Positions 32,798 through 43,385 of a DNA stretch of 64,000 bases are shown in pieces. Below the pieces are notes generated by a model, which saw only the letters and a program-made list of their open reading frames with translations, did not search any database and was not told where the DNA came from. Made by a program: the position numbers and the translations under genes. Positions within the stretch are counted from its first letter, which is position 1, and each line of letters starts with the position of its first letter. The DNA comes from Lewinella sp. LCG006 (lineage in GTDB: Bacteria > Bacteroidota > Bacteroidia > Chitinophagales > Saprospiraceae). The stretch covers positions 2,223,501 through 2,287,500 of the forward strand of contig NZ_CP160680.1 of the NCBI RefSeq assembly GCF_040784935.1, given 5' to 3'.

Positions 32798-33664
32798 ATG
32801 AGGTTTCTGGCATTTTTGCTTTTCGCGGCCTTTGTGCTCTTTGCTATTTTTGCCCGGTGGTTCTTTATTTGCGACATTCTGAATCTCTGCGAGGAGCCTC
32901 CTGTCGAAGTAGTAGCTCCCCCCAGGTTACAAAATCTACAGCTTACGGAAAATGACTCCGTCTTGCTCAGCGGTTACGACCAGTTTGCCTTTGCTACTGG
33001 CGTCGACCAACCAGACCTGAACGCTAACAACGAGCAGTTTCTGGATACCATCGCACAGATGATGGCTGCCGACTCTACCAAGTCATTGGAAATAACGGGT
33101 CGTTATACCTTGCAGGAGAAAGATGTAATGGCTGGTTTTTATGAGAATATGGGACTGGCGCGTGCCGCTACCATCCGAGACCTGATGACCGCCCGCGGAG
33201 TGGCGGAAGACCGGATCAGCCTCAAGCACGCTACAACTGCCGACAGCTTGTTGCAAGAACCACTCTTGTTTGCTTTTATGCAGAAAGACCTACCTAGCGA
33301 GTATGCTACGGCTTCTTATAGCTTTACGAACATGACCTACTCCGATGCTAACTTCCCGAGTAATAGTGCCATTTTTGAGCCTGGTGAAGCATTCCGAAAT
33401 TATGCCGACTCGGTTAAAGTATACATGGAACTGCACCCGGAAAAATCCATCCGCATTGTTGGTCATACCGACAACGTAGACACGGAGAAATACAACCTCA
33501 AATTGGGCATGCGGCGGGCAGAAAGTGCTAAAGAATACTTGGAGAACCTGGGTATCACTGCCGTAATAAAAACCGAATCCAAAGGCGAAACGGAGCACGT
33601 AGCTTCTAACGACACCCCTGAAGGTCGGCAGGAAAACCGCCGGGTCAACTTTATTATAGAATAA
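32798..33664 (+). CDS. OmpA-family peptidoglycan-binding protein
   Basis: The 288-residue protein has an N-terminal membrane helix (FLAFLLFAAFVLFAIFARWF) and a C-terminal OmpA domain. SIRIVGHTDNVDTEKYNLKL, RRAESAKEYLENLGI and GRQENRRVNFIIE hold the diaminopimelate-binding Asp and Arg. The middle part (QMMAADSTKSLEITGRYTLQ, NMGLARAATIRDLMTARGV) looks like a second, degenerate OmpA-like domain. The OmpA domain should face the periplasm and bind the cell wall. The coiled-coil/HhH gene follows on the same strand. Confidence 0.9.
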   Translation: MRFLAFLLFAAFVLFAIFARWFFICDILNLCEEPPVEVVAPPRLQNLQLTENDSVLLSGYDQFAFATGVDQPDLNANNEQFLDTIAQMMAADSTKSLEITGRYTLQEKDVMAGFYENMGLARAATIRDLMTARGVAEDRISLKHATTADSLLQEPLLFAFMQKDLPSEYATASYSFTNMTYSDANFPSNSAIFEPGEAFRNYADSVKVYMELHPEKSIRIVGHTDNVDTEKYNLKLGMRRAESAKEYLENLGITAVIKTESKGETEHVASNDTPEGRQENRRVNFIIE

Positions 33665-33690
33665 ACAGGTCTACAATTAAGTATTGCGCA

Positions 33691-33814
33691 GAAAATAAAC
33701 TGCGATTTTTCTCAAGTTTTTCAAATAGCTAAAACGCCTTTCCGGCTGGCCAGACGGGCTTAAAATGAATCGCTTATTTAGCTATTCTGAAAAACAAAAT
33801 CGCTTTTTATTTTC
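33691..33814. repeat. Long imperfect inverted repeat, MITE-like
   Basis: Arms GAAAATAAACTGCGATTTT plus GTTTTTCAAATAGCTAAA on the left, and TTTAGCTATTCTGAAAAAC plus AAAATCGCTTTTTATTTTC on the right, pair over most of 124 bases. The centre holds CCGGCTGGCCAGACGGGCT, a word also found, with six extra bases, in MITE copy 1 near 8370-8390 (opposite strand). It ends 26 bases before the next start codon, so the following gene may use a promoter within it. Confidence 0.7.
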
Positions 33815-33839
33815 GTGCTGTTCCTAAATATCAACCAAA

Positions 33840-35063
33840 ATGACTGATCAGACACTTGTAAATTATTTTACGCAGATTAACTCTCGGGAGGGGTTGTTCT
33901 TGTGGATGTGTATGCTTGTTGCTTTCCTCCTCGGCTTTATCATTGCGTACTTGCTACGCTCGGGCAAAGTGCGTCGACTCAAAAAAGAGCTGAGTGAAGC
34001 TAGACAACAATTGGAAACCAACCAAACGCTCCTCACCAGCGCGCAAGATCAGTTGAAGCAACGCAACGCCGAGTTGCAGGAAGAAAGCCGGGAAAAGGTA
34101 GACCTGATGGAACGTTTGAGGGGTATCGAACAAAACAAAGACCAACAGTTGCACGAGGTGGTAGCGCTCAATCAGCGGCTAGAGGAAGTTCAAGCTACCA
34201 ATCGTACTTACAGCCATACCATTGAGGATCTCAATAAGCAAATTGTTGCGCTGAAGACCCAGCATGAGCAACTTTCACAAAGCCCACAAAATTTCGTAGA
34301 TACTACTGCAGGTTCCACAAATGCAGCACCTTCGAAAGAAGTTGCCGAACTCCGTGAGCGACTTAATGCCTTTGAGACCTCCCTCAGCCGCCTATCAGGA
34401 GAGAATCAAGCCTTAAGGTCAGACTTGGCGGCCCTCAAAAGCCAGCCTACTGTAAGTGCGCCCATTGTGGAAGAAGATACCAATGGAGAGCTCGTATTAG
34501 GCAATGACAAAACCGTACTCTACGATAAAATCATTGTTGCCGACCGCGACAAAGATGTACTGACCAAAATAGAAGGCATTGGTGATTTTTTAGAAAAAAA
34601 ACTCAATAGTATTGGCGTTTTCTCTTACGAAGACATTGCCAACTGGACCCCTTCCAGAATTGAAGAGGTTACCGGGCAGATAGGCTACATCCCTGGTCGT
34701 ATAGAGAAGGACAACTGGGTGGGGCAAGCGGCTTTGTTGCTGCAACAAGAACAAGAAAACCCTACACCCAGGGGATTCTCTGAGGGCGCTGAAACGTCAA
34801 CTCCGGGAGAAGCCAGCGATTTAAAAATTATTGAAGGCATAGGCCCAAAAATAGAAGAAGTGCTGAAAGGAGCTGGTATCGGAGACTGGTCTGCGCTAGC
34901 CGCAGCAGAACCTGGCCGATTGAAAGAAATACTTGAAGATGCTGGAGACCAGTACCGGATGCACAATCCATACACCTGGCCTTTACAGGCACGCCTGGCA
35001 GCTGCTGGTAGGTGGGAAGAGTTTGCTACTTACCAGGAAGAGCTAAAAGGCGGCAGAGAGTAG
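33840..35063 (+). CDS. Membrane-anchored coiled-coil protein with two helix-hairpin-helix domains
   Basis: The 407-residue protein has a membrane helix at about 18 to 40 (FLWMCMLVAFLLGFIIAYLL) and a long coiled coil (about 45 to 205, rich in E, Q, L and K heptads). Two helix-hairpin-helix units of the DUF4332/flap-endonuclease-like type follow: KIEGIGDFLEKKLNSIGVFS and IIEGIGPKIEEVLKGAGIGD. The second is followed by MHNPYTWPLQARLAAAGRW, a segment typical of this Bacteroidota family. HhH units usually contact DNA backbones or proteins. It lies downstream of ompA. Function is unknown. Confidence 0.88.
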   Translation: MTDQTLVNYFTQINSREGLFLWMCMLVAFLLGFIIAYLLRSGKVRRLKKELSEARQQLETNQTLLTSAQDQLKQRNAELQEESREKVDLMERLRGIEQNKDQQLHEVVALNQRLEEVQATNRTYSHTIEDLNKQIVALKTQHEQLSQSPQNFVDTTAGSTNAAPSKEVAELRERLNAFETSLSRLSGENQALRSDLAALKSQPTVSAPIVEEDTNGELVLGNDKTVLYDKIIVADRDKDVLTKIEGIGDFLEKKLNSIGVFSYEDIANWTPSRIEEVTGQIGYIPGRIEKDNWVGQAALLLQQEQENPTPRGFSEGAETSTPGEASDLKIIEGIGPKIEEVLKGAGIGDWSALAAAEPGRLKEILEDAGDQYRMHNPYTWPLQARLAAAGRWEEFATYQEELKGGRE

Positions 35064-35183
35064 ACAACACAAAAGCAGGAGAAGAAAGAGCAGTATAACG
35101 ATCTGTCTCTGCGGTATCAGGCGCAGTAGAGGCTTGTCGAAAATGCTCTTCTCTCCGTACTGTTATTGGCTATGTAAATGAGA

Positions 35184-35220
35184 AAAATGAGATAATCCTC
35201 TGTTTGGATTATCTCATTTT
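35184..35220. terminator. Bidirectional terminator
   Basis: AAAATGAGATAATCC and GGATTATCTCATTTT form a perfect 15-pair stem with a 7-base loop, just before the convergent gene's stop at 35223. Confidence 0.9.
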
Positions 35221-35222
35221 AT

Positions 35223-36023
35223 TTACGCAGCTACCAAATGCTTTTCCAACGGCTCCTTGAGGCGGTGTACCAGCTCAGGGTCGACGGCTTCCGTGAAAAG
35301 ATCAATCTTACGGTGGTCATCAATTAGCTGTAGCTCCATGCGTTCGGCTAAATCTTTGGCCAAATCACCCATTCGAACAGCATAATCCTGGGGCTTACCC
35401 ACTGCCATGAAGAGGTCGATAACACCAGCCCTGATCAAATCCAGCGGATTCAACTGTGCCAGTAGTTCTCTTTGGTTACCATTGACTTCCACAGCTCCTC
35501 TGCGGCGAAGCTTATCGCGCAGGCTTTCAGAGGTATAGCCCAGCACTTCCGCTCGGTATTGCCACCAATTGGTCGCCATGCCATTGTTGCGCTCTCGGTA
35601 TACCCGCAAATGGCGACGTTCACATTCTTCCTGACAAGAGATCAAGGTCATCGCCTTGGTGATATCTATCAGGTGTTTGAATTGGGAGGCGTTTAGACCC
35701 GCTGTATCTACTCCTTCCGTCAACATGGCTAGCTGACGGGCATATTTTTGCTTGACTTTGCTGCGAGAGCGAAGTACAATTTGCTTGGCAAAGTCTACAG
35801 ATATATAGTAGTCAGACCATAAAACAGGTCCTTCTACTTGACGTGAGGCAAATTCCTGCATTTTCAGGGGCTTGCGAATACCATCCGAAAATTCGTAATA
35901 ATCATTCAGCCAGCGTTTAACATTAGCCGGATACTGCTGAGCTGGCAACTGAAGTGCTTGGTAGAGATCAGTGGCCAAAACCACCTTTGTACCTTTTTTG
36001 CTTACAAATATATCAAGATCCAT
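35223..36023 (-). CDS. AntA/AntB-like antirepressor-type DNA-binding protein
   Basis: The 266-residue soluble protein has an N-terminal segment like phage antirepressor/AntA domains. VVLATDLYQALQLPAQ, then VKRWLNDYYEFSDG, DYYISVDFAKQIVL and KQKYARQLAML match the layout of AntA, where a target-DNA contact helix precedes a [DE]Y[YF].[ST].D.AK motif. The C-terminal half (EVLGYTSESLRDKLRRRGAV) may be a helix-turn-helix. No phage genes are nearby, so it is probably a domesticated chromosomal regulator. Its upstream region (36024-36120) is extremely AT-rich and could hold its own operator. Confidence 0.65.
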   Translation of the reverse strand: MDLDIFVSKKGTKVVLATDLYQALQLPAQQYPANVKRWLNDYYEFSDGIRKPLKMQEFASRQVEGPVLWSDYYISVDFAKQIVLRSRSKVKQKYARQLAMLTEGVDTAGLNASQFKHLIDITKAMTLISCQEECERRHLRVYRERNNGMATNWWQYRAEVLGYTSESLRDKLRRRGAVEVNGNQRELLAQLNPLDLIRAGVIDLFMAVGKPQDYAVRMGDLAKDLAERMELQLIDDHRKIDLFTEAVDPELVHRLKEPLEKHLVAA

Positions 36024-36147
36024 GTCTTTAACTATTTGATCCGCTACAAATATATTCTATTTTGTTTTAAAAAACAAATATTTTAAAACAATAAAATATT
36101 GCAACAATAAAAAATAATCACGCCTGCTCAATGCAAACAACTGATTA

Positions 36148-37290
36148 TCATACATCAAAGAATAGATCACTGCTAATTCTATCGGCCAACAATCTTCCTT
36201 CTTTTGTCAAAACAAAAACACCATCTTCTTCAAAAACCAACTTTGTGTCAACATATTGCTGAATGTTTTTTTCAAAAAAAGCCTTAAAAGGTGTTTCCAT
36301 CTTAGTGGTTGACACCCCCCAACTGGTACGTAAGCCCGTTAGGATATATTCATTGTACTGATCTGCGGGGCTCAGTGCTTCTTTTTCAAACAAATCTATT
36401 GCACTTTCAACGACCCCATCTTTCAAAGCAACAATTGCTTGCAGGTACTTGGCATTATTGGCTACATTCCACTGCCGGGAATGCCCATTAAAACTATGAG
36501 CAGAGGGGCCAACACCCAAATAATGATGCGCCCGCCAATAGTTACTATTGTGCATAGCGCGATGCCCTGGTAAAGCAAAATTGCTGATTTCGTAATGTTC
36601 ATAGCCCGCGTCTTCCAACCAGCGCATGAGCAACTCAAACTGGCGGGCTGCTTTCTCTTCTTCTACCTCCGGGCTTTTACCGGTTTTGATTTGATGCGCC
36701 AGTGCTGTCTTTGGTTCCACCGTAAGGGCGTAGCAAGACAGGTGCGGCACCTGCGCCTCGATCAGCGTACGGACATTTTTCTCCCAAACAAGATCCGACA
36801 TGGTGGGGGTACCATAAATAAGGTCGACGGTGAGGTTGTTGAATCCAAAACTTTGGGCCAGCGCAATACAACGGCGAGCCTCTTCGGCGTTGTGCGCTCG
36901 ATTCATGTACACCAGATCAGCATCAGCAAACGACTGAATACCTATGCTTAGGCGATTGATAGGTGAAGATTGCCAACGTGCCAGGTTTTCTGCCGTGATA
37001 TCATCGGGGTTGGCTTCCAGCGTGATTTCGGCATCGGCCGCTAATGTAAAGCACTTGTCAATCATTACGAAAAGTGATCTCAATTCCTCTTCAGCCAGTA
37101 AAGAAGGCGTACCACCACCGAAATAAACCGAACTCAGGTGTTTGTCTTCCAAATAGTCTTTGCGCAGTAGCAATTCCTGAACGATGGCCTCCGTCATTTC
37201 CCCTTTGTATTTCAGCGAGGTAGAAAAATGAAAATTGCAATAGTTACAAGCTTGCTTGCAAAAAGGAACATGAAGATAGAGACCCGACAT
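36148..37290 (-). CDS. hemW: Radical SAM heme chaperone HemW
   Basis: The 380-residue protein has the radical SAM cluster motif CxxxCxxC (Cys11, Cys15, Cys18 in FCKQACNYC), followed by SVYFGGGTPSLL, LEANPDD, RLSIGIQSF and DLIYGTP. The C-terminal HemW domain has HYEISNFALPGHRAMHNSNYW and LGVGPSAHS. Many annotations call this family coproporphyrinogen III oxidase, but the motif with NxxYW and the length match HemW, which inserts heme into proteins. It probably has its own promoter (TATGTTTA about 20 bases upstream). Confidence 0.92.
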   Translation of the reverse strand: MSGLYLHVPFCKQACNYCNFHFSTSLKYKGEMTEAIVQELLLRKDYLEDKHLSSVYFGGGTPSLLAEEELRSLFVMIDKCFTLAADAEITLEANPDDITAENLARWQSSPINRLSIGIQSFADADLVYMNRAHNAEEARRCIALAQSFGFNNLTVDLIYGTPTMSDLVWEKNVRTLIEAQVPHLSCYALTVEPKTALAHQIKTGKSPEVEEEKAARQFELLMRWLEDAGYEHYEISNFALPGHRAMHNSNYWRAHHYLGVGPSAHSFNGHSRQWNVANNAKYLQAIVALKDGVVESAIDLFEKEALSPADQYNEYILTGLRTSWGVSTTKMETPFKAFFEKNIQQYVDTKLVFEEDGVFVLTKEGRLLADRISSDLFFDV

Positions 37291-37339
37291 AAAAGGCTAT
37301 TTTTGAACTGTAAACATAACGAATGAGGACTTAGTAATT

Positions 37340-37463
37340 TGACGGAAATAACTGATTCCATTTTTTCAACGATTCGCGAATATTTTCACGCAAGCTCCTT
37401 TTAGTTGCTTGCTTAGAAAATTTTAGCGAATCAAAAATGGAATCAGTTATTTTTGTTCCGTCA
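37340..37463. repeat. Long inverted repeat, MITE-like
   Basis: TGACGGAAATAACTGATTCC with ATTTTTTCAACGATTCGC on the left faces TTAGCGAATCAAAAATGG and AATCAGTTATTTTTGTTCCG plus TCA on the right. The arms pair over most of the length, with CAAGC/GCTTG nearer the centre. The total is 124 bases, the same length as the element at 33691-33814, but the sequences are unrelated. It sits 37 bases before the POTRA/barrel gene and could supply a TTG box at 37453-37455. Confidence 0.75.
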
Positions 37464-37499
37464 CTTAAGACGTTTTAGTATTTCATCTGTTCTTACTGT

Positions 37500-39275
37500 A
37501 TGCGACCACTTTTAGTCATAGGCTGCCTCTTGTTATTGGCCATTGAAGGCATCGGGCAGGTGGTTGCCCTCCGCATACTGACGCCAGACGCTGACCTTGG
37601 AGAACTGCGAAAGTTCAAGTCTTTTCCCGACAGTACCTTTACCGATAGCCTGCAATTGAACCTCAGTCTTAGCACTTTCCTTAACGATCTTCAAGAAGGC
37701 GGTTATCTAGAAGCGTCGACCGACACTCTCCTGGTCAACAACAATCGCTATACTGCTATTCTGCACCTTGGGCCAATTTACCGTTGGGTTACACTCTCCG
37801 GGGACGATATTCCTAAAGAATGGTTGAGCAAGGCAGGCTTCCGCAGTAGGCTTTACAGCAATAAACCACTGGAGATCAATCGCTGGCTGCAATTTCAACA
37901 ACAACTCGCCGGGATTGCCGCCAACAATGGTTTTCCATTCGCCAAGGTGATGCTGGACAGTATTATTTGGCAAGCACCCGGGGCTTTGGAAGCAAAAATC
38001 AAGCTCCAGCGAGGACCTTTGATTTTTTTTGAAAAAATAGACCTCACTGGCGAAGCACAGATCAGCACAACCTACCTTCACAGCCACCTTGGTTTGTTTC
38101 CGGGGCAAGTCTACAACGAGGCTTTGATCAGGAAGGTCCAGCAACGTATCCAGGAGCTTCCCTTTGTACAGTTGCAGGAAGCGCCACGGGTACAATTCAT
38201 TGGTGATCAGGCCCGGCTGATCCTAAAGCTCGCTCCCAAGAAGGCCAGCCGCTTTGATTTTATCGTAGGGGTGCTTCCACAAAGCCAGCAAACCGGCCGA
38301 CTGCTGGTGACGGCCCAACTGGAAGGTGCACTACAAAATGCCCTGGGGAAAGGCGAGCGTGTAGCCATTGCTTTTGAGCAACTTCGCCCTTTGACCCAAG
38401 AGCTTGACCTGGCCTTTAACTACCCCTATTTGCTCAACCTACCTTTTGGGGTAGACGCTCAGCTCAACTTGTACAAAAGAGACACCAATTTCATCAACCT
38501 CAACTGGCAACTGGGCATCGACTACCTGCTGAGTGGAGGGCGGAGTGTACAAGCTTTTTGGTCGCAAAACCAAACCAACTTACTCAGTATTGACAGTTTT
38601 CAAATCCAGCAATTAGATCGCCTGCCCGATACGCTGGACGTCAGGAGACGAACGTTTGGACTGCGTTTTCACCTCAACCAACTCGACTATCGCACCAACC
38701 CTACCAAAGGTTGGGATTGGCAGCTATCTGCAGGCGTAGGGCAGAAAACTATCCGCCGCAATGCATCCATTGAATCAGCAGGATTCGACAATCTTTACGA
38801 CAGTCTCACTTTGCGTAGTGCCCAGTACCGGCTAGAGACCTCCTTGGCCCGCTACCAAAATATTGGCCAACGCAGTGTGATCAAAACCGCCCTGACGGGG
38901 GCAGCCATTCTTGCACCAGAACCGGTATTGGCCAATGAACAACTCCGTATTGGCGGCAACCAACTGCTCCGTGGTTTCGACGAGGAAGGCATTTTTGCAA
39001 CCAACTTTGCCTTGCTGACGCTGGAATATCGCTTCTTACTCACGACCAATTCCTACCTCTATAGTTTTTTTGATTGGGCCAGGGTCGACAATGCCTCCCT
39101 TAATAGTCCACCAGACATTGGCACCATCTTTTGGTACCAGGGCATCGGGGCCGGCATCACTTTCGAAACCCGGGCGGGACTATTTGGTCTGAGCATCGCT
39201 TTGGGTCGACAGGATCAGCAGCCCTTTGATTTTGGAGCACCCAAAGTACATTTTGGGTATGTGAGTTTGTTTTAA
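37500..39275 (+). CDS. Outer-membrane POTRA/beta-barrel protein (BamA/TamA superfamily)
   Basis: The 591-residue protein has a signal peptide (LLVIGCLLLLAIEGIG), POTRA-like segments (about 25 to 245, including IFFEKIDLTGEAQISTTYL and IQELPFVQLQEAPRVQF), and a 16-strand-type barrel. The barrel holds the conserved RIGGNQLLRGFDEEGIFATN motif, which matches the [VR]RG[FY] loop of the family, and YLYSFFDWARVDN. It ends in a short strand with terminal Phe (VHFGYVSLF), as outer-membrane barrels do. It is smaller than BamA and more like the TamA-type or FhaC-type members; the substrate is unknown. Confidence 0.88.
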   Translation: MRPLLVIGCLLLLAIEGIGQVVALRILTPDADLGELRKFKSFPDSTFTDSLQLNLSLSTFLNDLQEGGYLEASTDTLLVNNNRYTAILHLGPIYRWVTLSGDDIPKEWLSKAGFRSRLYSNKPLEINRWLQFQQQLAGIAANNGFPFAKVMLDSIIWQAPGALEAKIKLQRGPLIFFEKIDLTGEAQISTTYLHSHLGLFPGQVYNEALIRKVQQRIQELPFVQLQEAPRVQFIGDQARLILKLAPKKASRFDFIVGVLPQSQQTGRLLVTAQLEGALQNALGKGERVAIAFEQLRPLTQELDLAFNYPYLLNLPFGVDAQLNLYKRDTNFINLNWQLGIDYLLSGGRSVQAFWSQNQTNLLSIDSFQIQQLDRLPDTLDVRRRTFGLRFHLNQLDYRTNPTKGWDWQLSAGVGQKTIRRNASIESAGFDNLYDSLTLRSAQYRLETSLARYQNIGQRSVIKTALTGAAILAPEPVLANEQLRIGGNQLLRGFDEEGIFATNFALLTLEYRFLLTTNSYLYSFFDWARVDNASLNSPPDIGTIFWYQGIGAGITFETRAGLFGLSIALGRQDQQPFDFGAPKVHFGYVSLF

Positions 39276-39862
39276 AAATAAATATCGAAGTAGTCGACCA
39301 CATTCCCTCCTTCACAATTTTCTTTTTCTTGTAAACGCCAATACTTCCTTGTACCAGTAGCTCTAAAATGCACTGGGCCTTTCTTTACACAGGTTTCGCC
39401 ACCGTTGACGAAAGAAACCCGGGAAGTAATCTCTCCATCAAATTGAAAAACCTGGTTGCCTTCCCAAGTGAGGACGCCATCAATAGCGGCAAAATCCCCG
39501 TTCTCTGCACCTTTTTGCTCGCCCTTCACCTTGTACTTGTTCTCGGATAGAAAATCAACCTGCACCAGCCCCGGCTTTTCCCAACTGATCCACTGGAGGG
39601 TAAAATTGTGCTTACCGGGGTTGATGGGGTGGTTAATAGCTTTGGTGTCGGTAGCAGGTTCATCTTTGGTAGCAGTCTGATTTTCTGCTTCAGTAGGAGT
39701 GCTCAATGTAGCGGGAGGCACTTGATCGGTAAGCGTGGTGTCTTCTATCGACGTTGGTACCTCTTCGGTGGCTGTATCTTCCGAACTGGGCTGATCAGTG
39801 GTGCAATTACTCATTGCCATTAGACAAAAGAACAATAGGAGGGTGGGGATGGAGTTGTGCAT
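39272..39862 (-). CDS. Lipoprotein of unknown function
   Basis: The start at 39862 gives 196 residues with a lipoprotein signal (LLLFFCLMAMSNC, lipobox Cys near 19); the longer frame would bury the signal. A Thr/Glu/Ser-rich linker of about 55 residues follows, then a compact beta domain (HNFTLQWISWEKPGLVQVDF, CVKKGPVHFRATGTRKYW). The stop overlaps that of the convergent barrel gene by 4 bases. I do not recognise the family. Confidence 0.8.
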   Translation of the reverse strand: MHNSIPTLLLFFCLMAMSNCTTDQPSSEDTATEEVPTSIEDTTLTDQVPPATLSTPTEAENQTATKDEPATDTKAINHPINPGKHNFTLQWISWEKPGLVQVDFLSENKYKVKGEQKGAENGDFAAIDGVLTWEGNQVFQFDGEITSRVSFVNGGETCVKKGPVHFRATGTRKYWRLQEKENCEGGNVVDYFDIYF

Positions 39863-39896
39863 CTTTTTTTTATAAAGATAATCGCTTGTTGGGATA

Positions 39897-39936
39897 AAAA
39901 AATCCCGAACGCAGCAAAAGCAACATCCGGGATTTT
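39897..39936 (-). terminator. Intrinsic terminator of gyrB
   Basis: On the minus strand AAAATCCCGG and CGGGATTT close a stem around 22 bases, followed by a T-run. It lies 26 bases after the gyrB stop. Confidence 0.75.
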
Positions 39937-39961
39937 GTATTTCGTAGTTCAAAGCCCTTCG

Positions 39962-41980
<2,019 letters not shown>

Positions 41981-42040
41981 CTATTCCCCCACTTCAAATG
42001 GCTAAATATTTTTACCTGCCTAAATTCCTTCTATATGCCT

Positions 42041-42048
42041 TATTTTTG
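42041..42048 (+). promoter_or_regulatory. -7 box TATTTTTG of ald
   Basis: TATTTTTG matches TAnnTTTG and lies 47 bases before the ald start. A second identical TATTTTTG at 42083-42090 is too close to the ATG to be the main box. No clear -33 TTG is seen. Confidence 0.4.
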
Positions 42049-42094
42049 TACCAACTCTTACCATTATCCTGCCTGAAAATCCTATTTTTGATAC

Positions 42095-43324
42095 ATGAGT
42101 GATAAGGAGAAAAAAATCCCCGTGCCAAAAGAGTTCACTGAAGGCCAATTAGTGACCCAATCGGAGACTTTGCAACGCAGCAGCAGGCAGCGGCATCTGT
42201 ATATAGGGCTTCCTAAGGAAATTACTTTACAGGAAAACCGGGTCGCCCTGGTGCCCTCCTCCGTTAGCACCTTGGTCGCACAAGGTCACCGGATCGTAAT
42301 GGAAGCCGGAGCAGGAGAAAAATCAAAATTTTCCGACCACGATTATTCGGAAGCAGGGGCCGAAATTGCCTATAGCCCCGAGGCTGTCTACAAAGCCGAT
42401 GTTATCATTAAGGTAGCACCACCTACCCTCGATGAGATCGACTTGATGCGCCCCAACCAGCTACTGATTTCTCCGTTACAGTTGCCCATCATCAACGCAG
42501 AATACATCTACCGGCTAAAAAACAAGCGCGTCATTGCTTTGGCAATGGAGTACATCAAGGACGATTCCGGCTACTTCCCCATTGTGCGCATCATGAGCGA
42601 AATGGCGGGGATCAGCGCCATGCTTACGGCGGGCGAACTGCTGTCAAATACCAGTGGAGGAGCAGGCGTCTTGCTTGGTGGAATATCCGGTGTACCCAGT
42701 GCCAAAGTAGTCATCTTGGGAGCAGGTATCGTTGCGGAGTACGCCACACGCACGGCATTGGGTCTGGGTGCAGAAGTGAGAATTTTTGATGATAACATCT
42801 ACAAACTCAAAAGAATTCAAAACCAGGTTGGGCGGCCCCTGTACACCAGTTCGCTTAATCCAATCTATCTGGAACGGGAGTTGGTTTCCGCCGAAGTGGT
42901 CATTGGTGCCATGCACTCCGAAAGTGGGCGCACGCCGATTGTAGTGAGCGAAGAAATGGTCGCAAAGATGAAAGACGGGGCCGTTATCATTGATGTGAGC
43001 ATTGACCAAGGGGGATGTTTTGCAACCTCACGGGTAACCTCGCTGGATCAACCTACCTTTATCAAACACGGGGTGATTCATTATTGCGTCCCTAATCTGG
43101 CCTCACGTATTGCCCGCACCGCTTCCATTGCTACCAGCAATATTCTGACGCCCATTTTGCTCAGAGCAGGTGATATTCAGAGTATTGAAAAAGTGCTTTT
43201 CGGAGATCATGGCCTGCGCCACGGTGTCTACACCTACAAAGGTTGCTTGACCAACGAATACCTCGGCAAACGTTTTTCTATCAAATCTACTGATCTGGAT
43301 TTATTGATTACTTCCTCGCTATAG
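42095..43324 (+). CDS. ald: Alanine dehydrogenase family protein
   Basis: The 409-residue protein has the substrate domain (GLPKEITLQENRVALVPSSV, VIKVAPPTLDEIDLM) and the NAD domain. The NAD domain holds GGISGVPSAKVVILGAGIVA with the GxGxxA dinucleotide loop, then VVIGAMHSESGRTPIVVSEE and VIIDVSIDQGGCFATS. It ends in PNLASRIARTASIATSN. It would interconvert alanine and pyruvate with NAD. A 30-residue N-terminal extension rich in K and Q is unusual for the family. Confidence 0.9.
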   Translation: MSDKEKKIPVPKEFTEGQLVTQSETLQRSSRQRHLYIGLPKEITLQENRVALVPSSVSTLVAQGHRIVMEAGAGEKSKFSDHDYSEAGAEIAYSPEAVYKADVIIKVAPPTLDEIDLMRPNQLLISPLQLPIINAEYIYRLKNKRVIALAMEYIKDDSGYFPIVRIMSEMAGISAMLTAGELLSNTSGGAGVLLGGISGVPSAKVVILGAGIVAEYATRTALGLGAEVRIFDDNIYKLKRIQNQVGRPLYTSSLNPIYLERELVSAEVVIGAMHSESGRTPIVVSEEMVAKMKDGAVIIDVSIDQGGCFATSRVTSLDQPTFIKHGVIHYCVPNLASRIARTASIATSNILTPILLRAGDIQSIEKVLFGDHGLRHGVYTYKGCLTNEYLGKRFSIKSTDLDLLITSSL

Positions 43325-43385
43325 CAAACAAGCCCAACTGCTACGGCCCTTTTGCTTCATTATTTTTAAGAAAACACCGCAACAC

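Noticed and set aside
35223-36023. Prophage indicated by the antirepressor-like gene
   Set aside because: No capsid, tail, integrase or other phage genes occur nearby.
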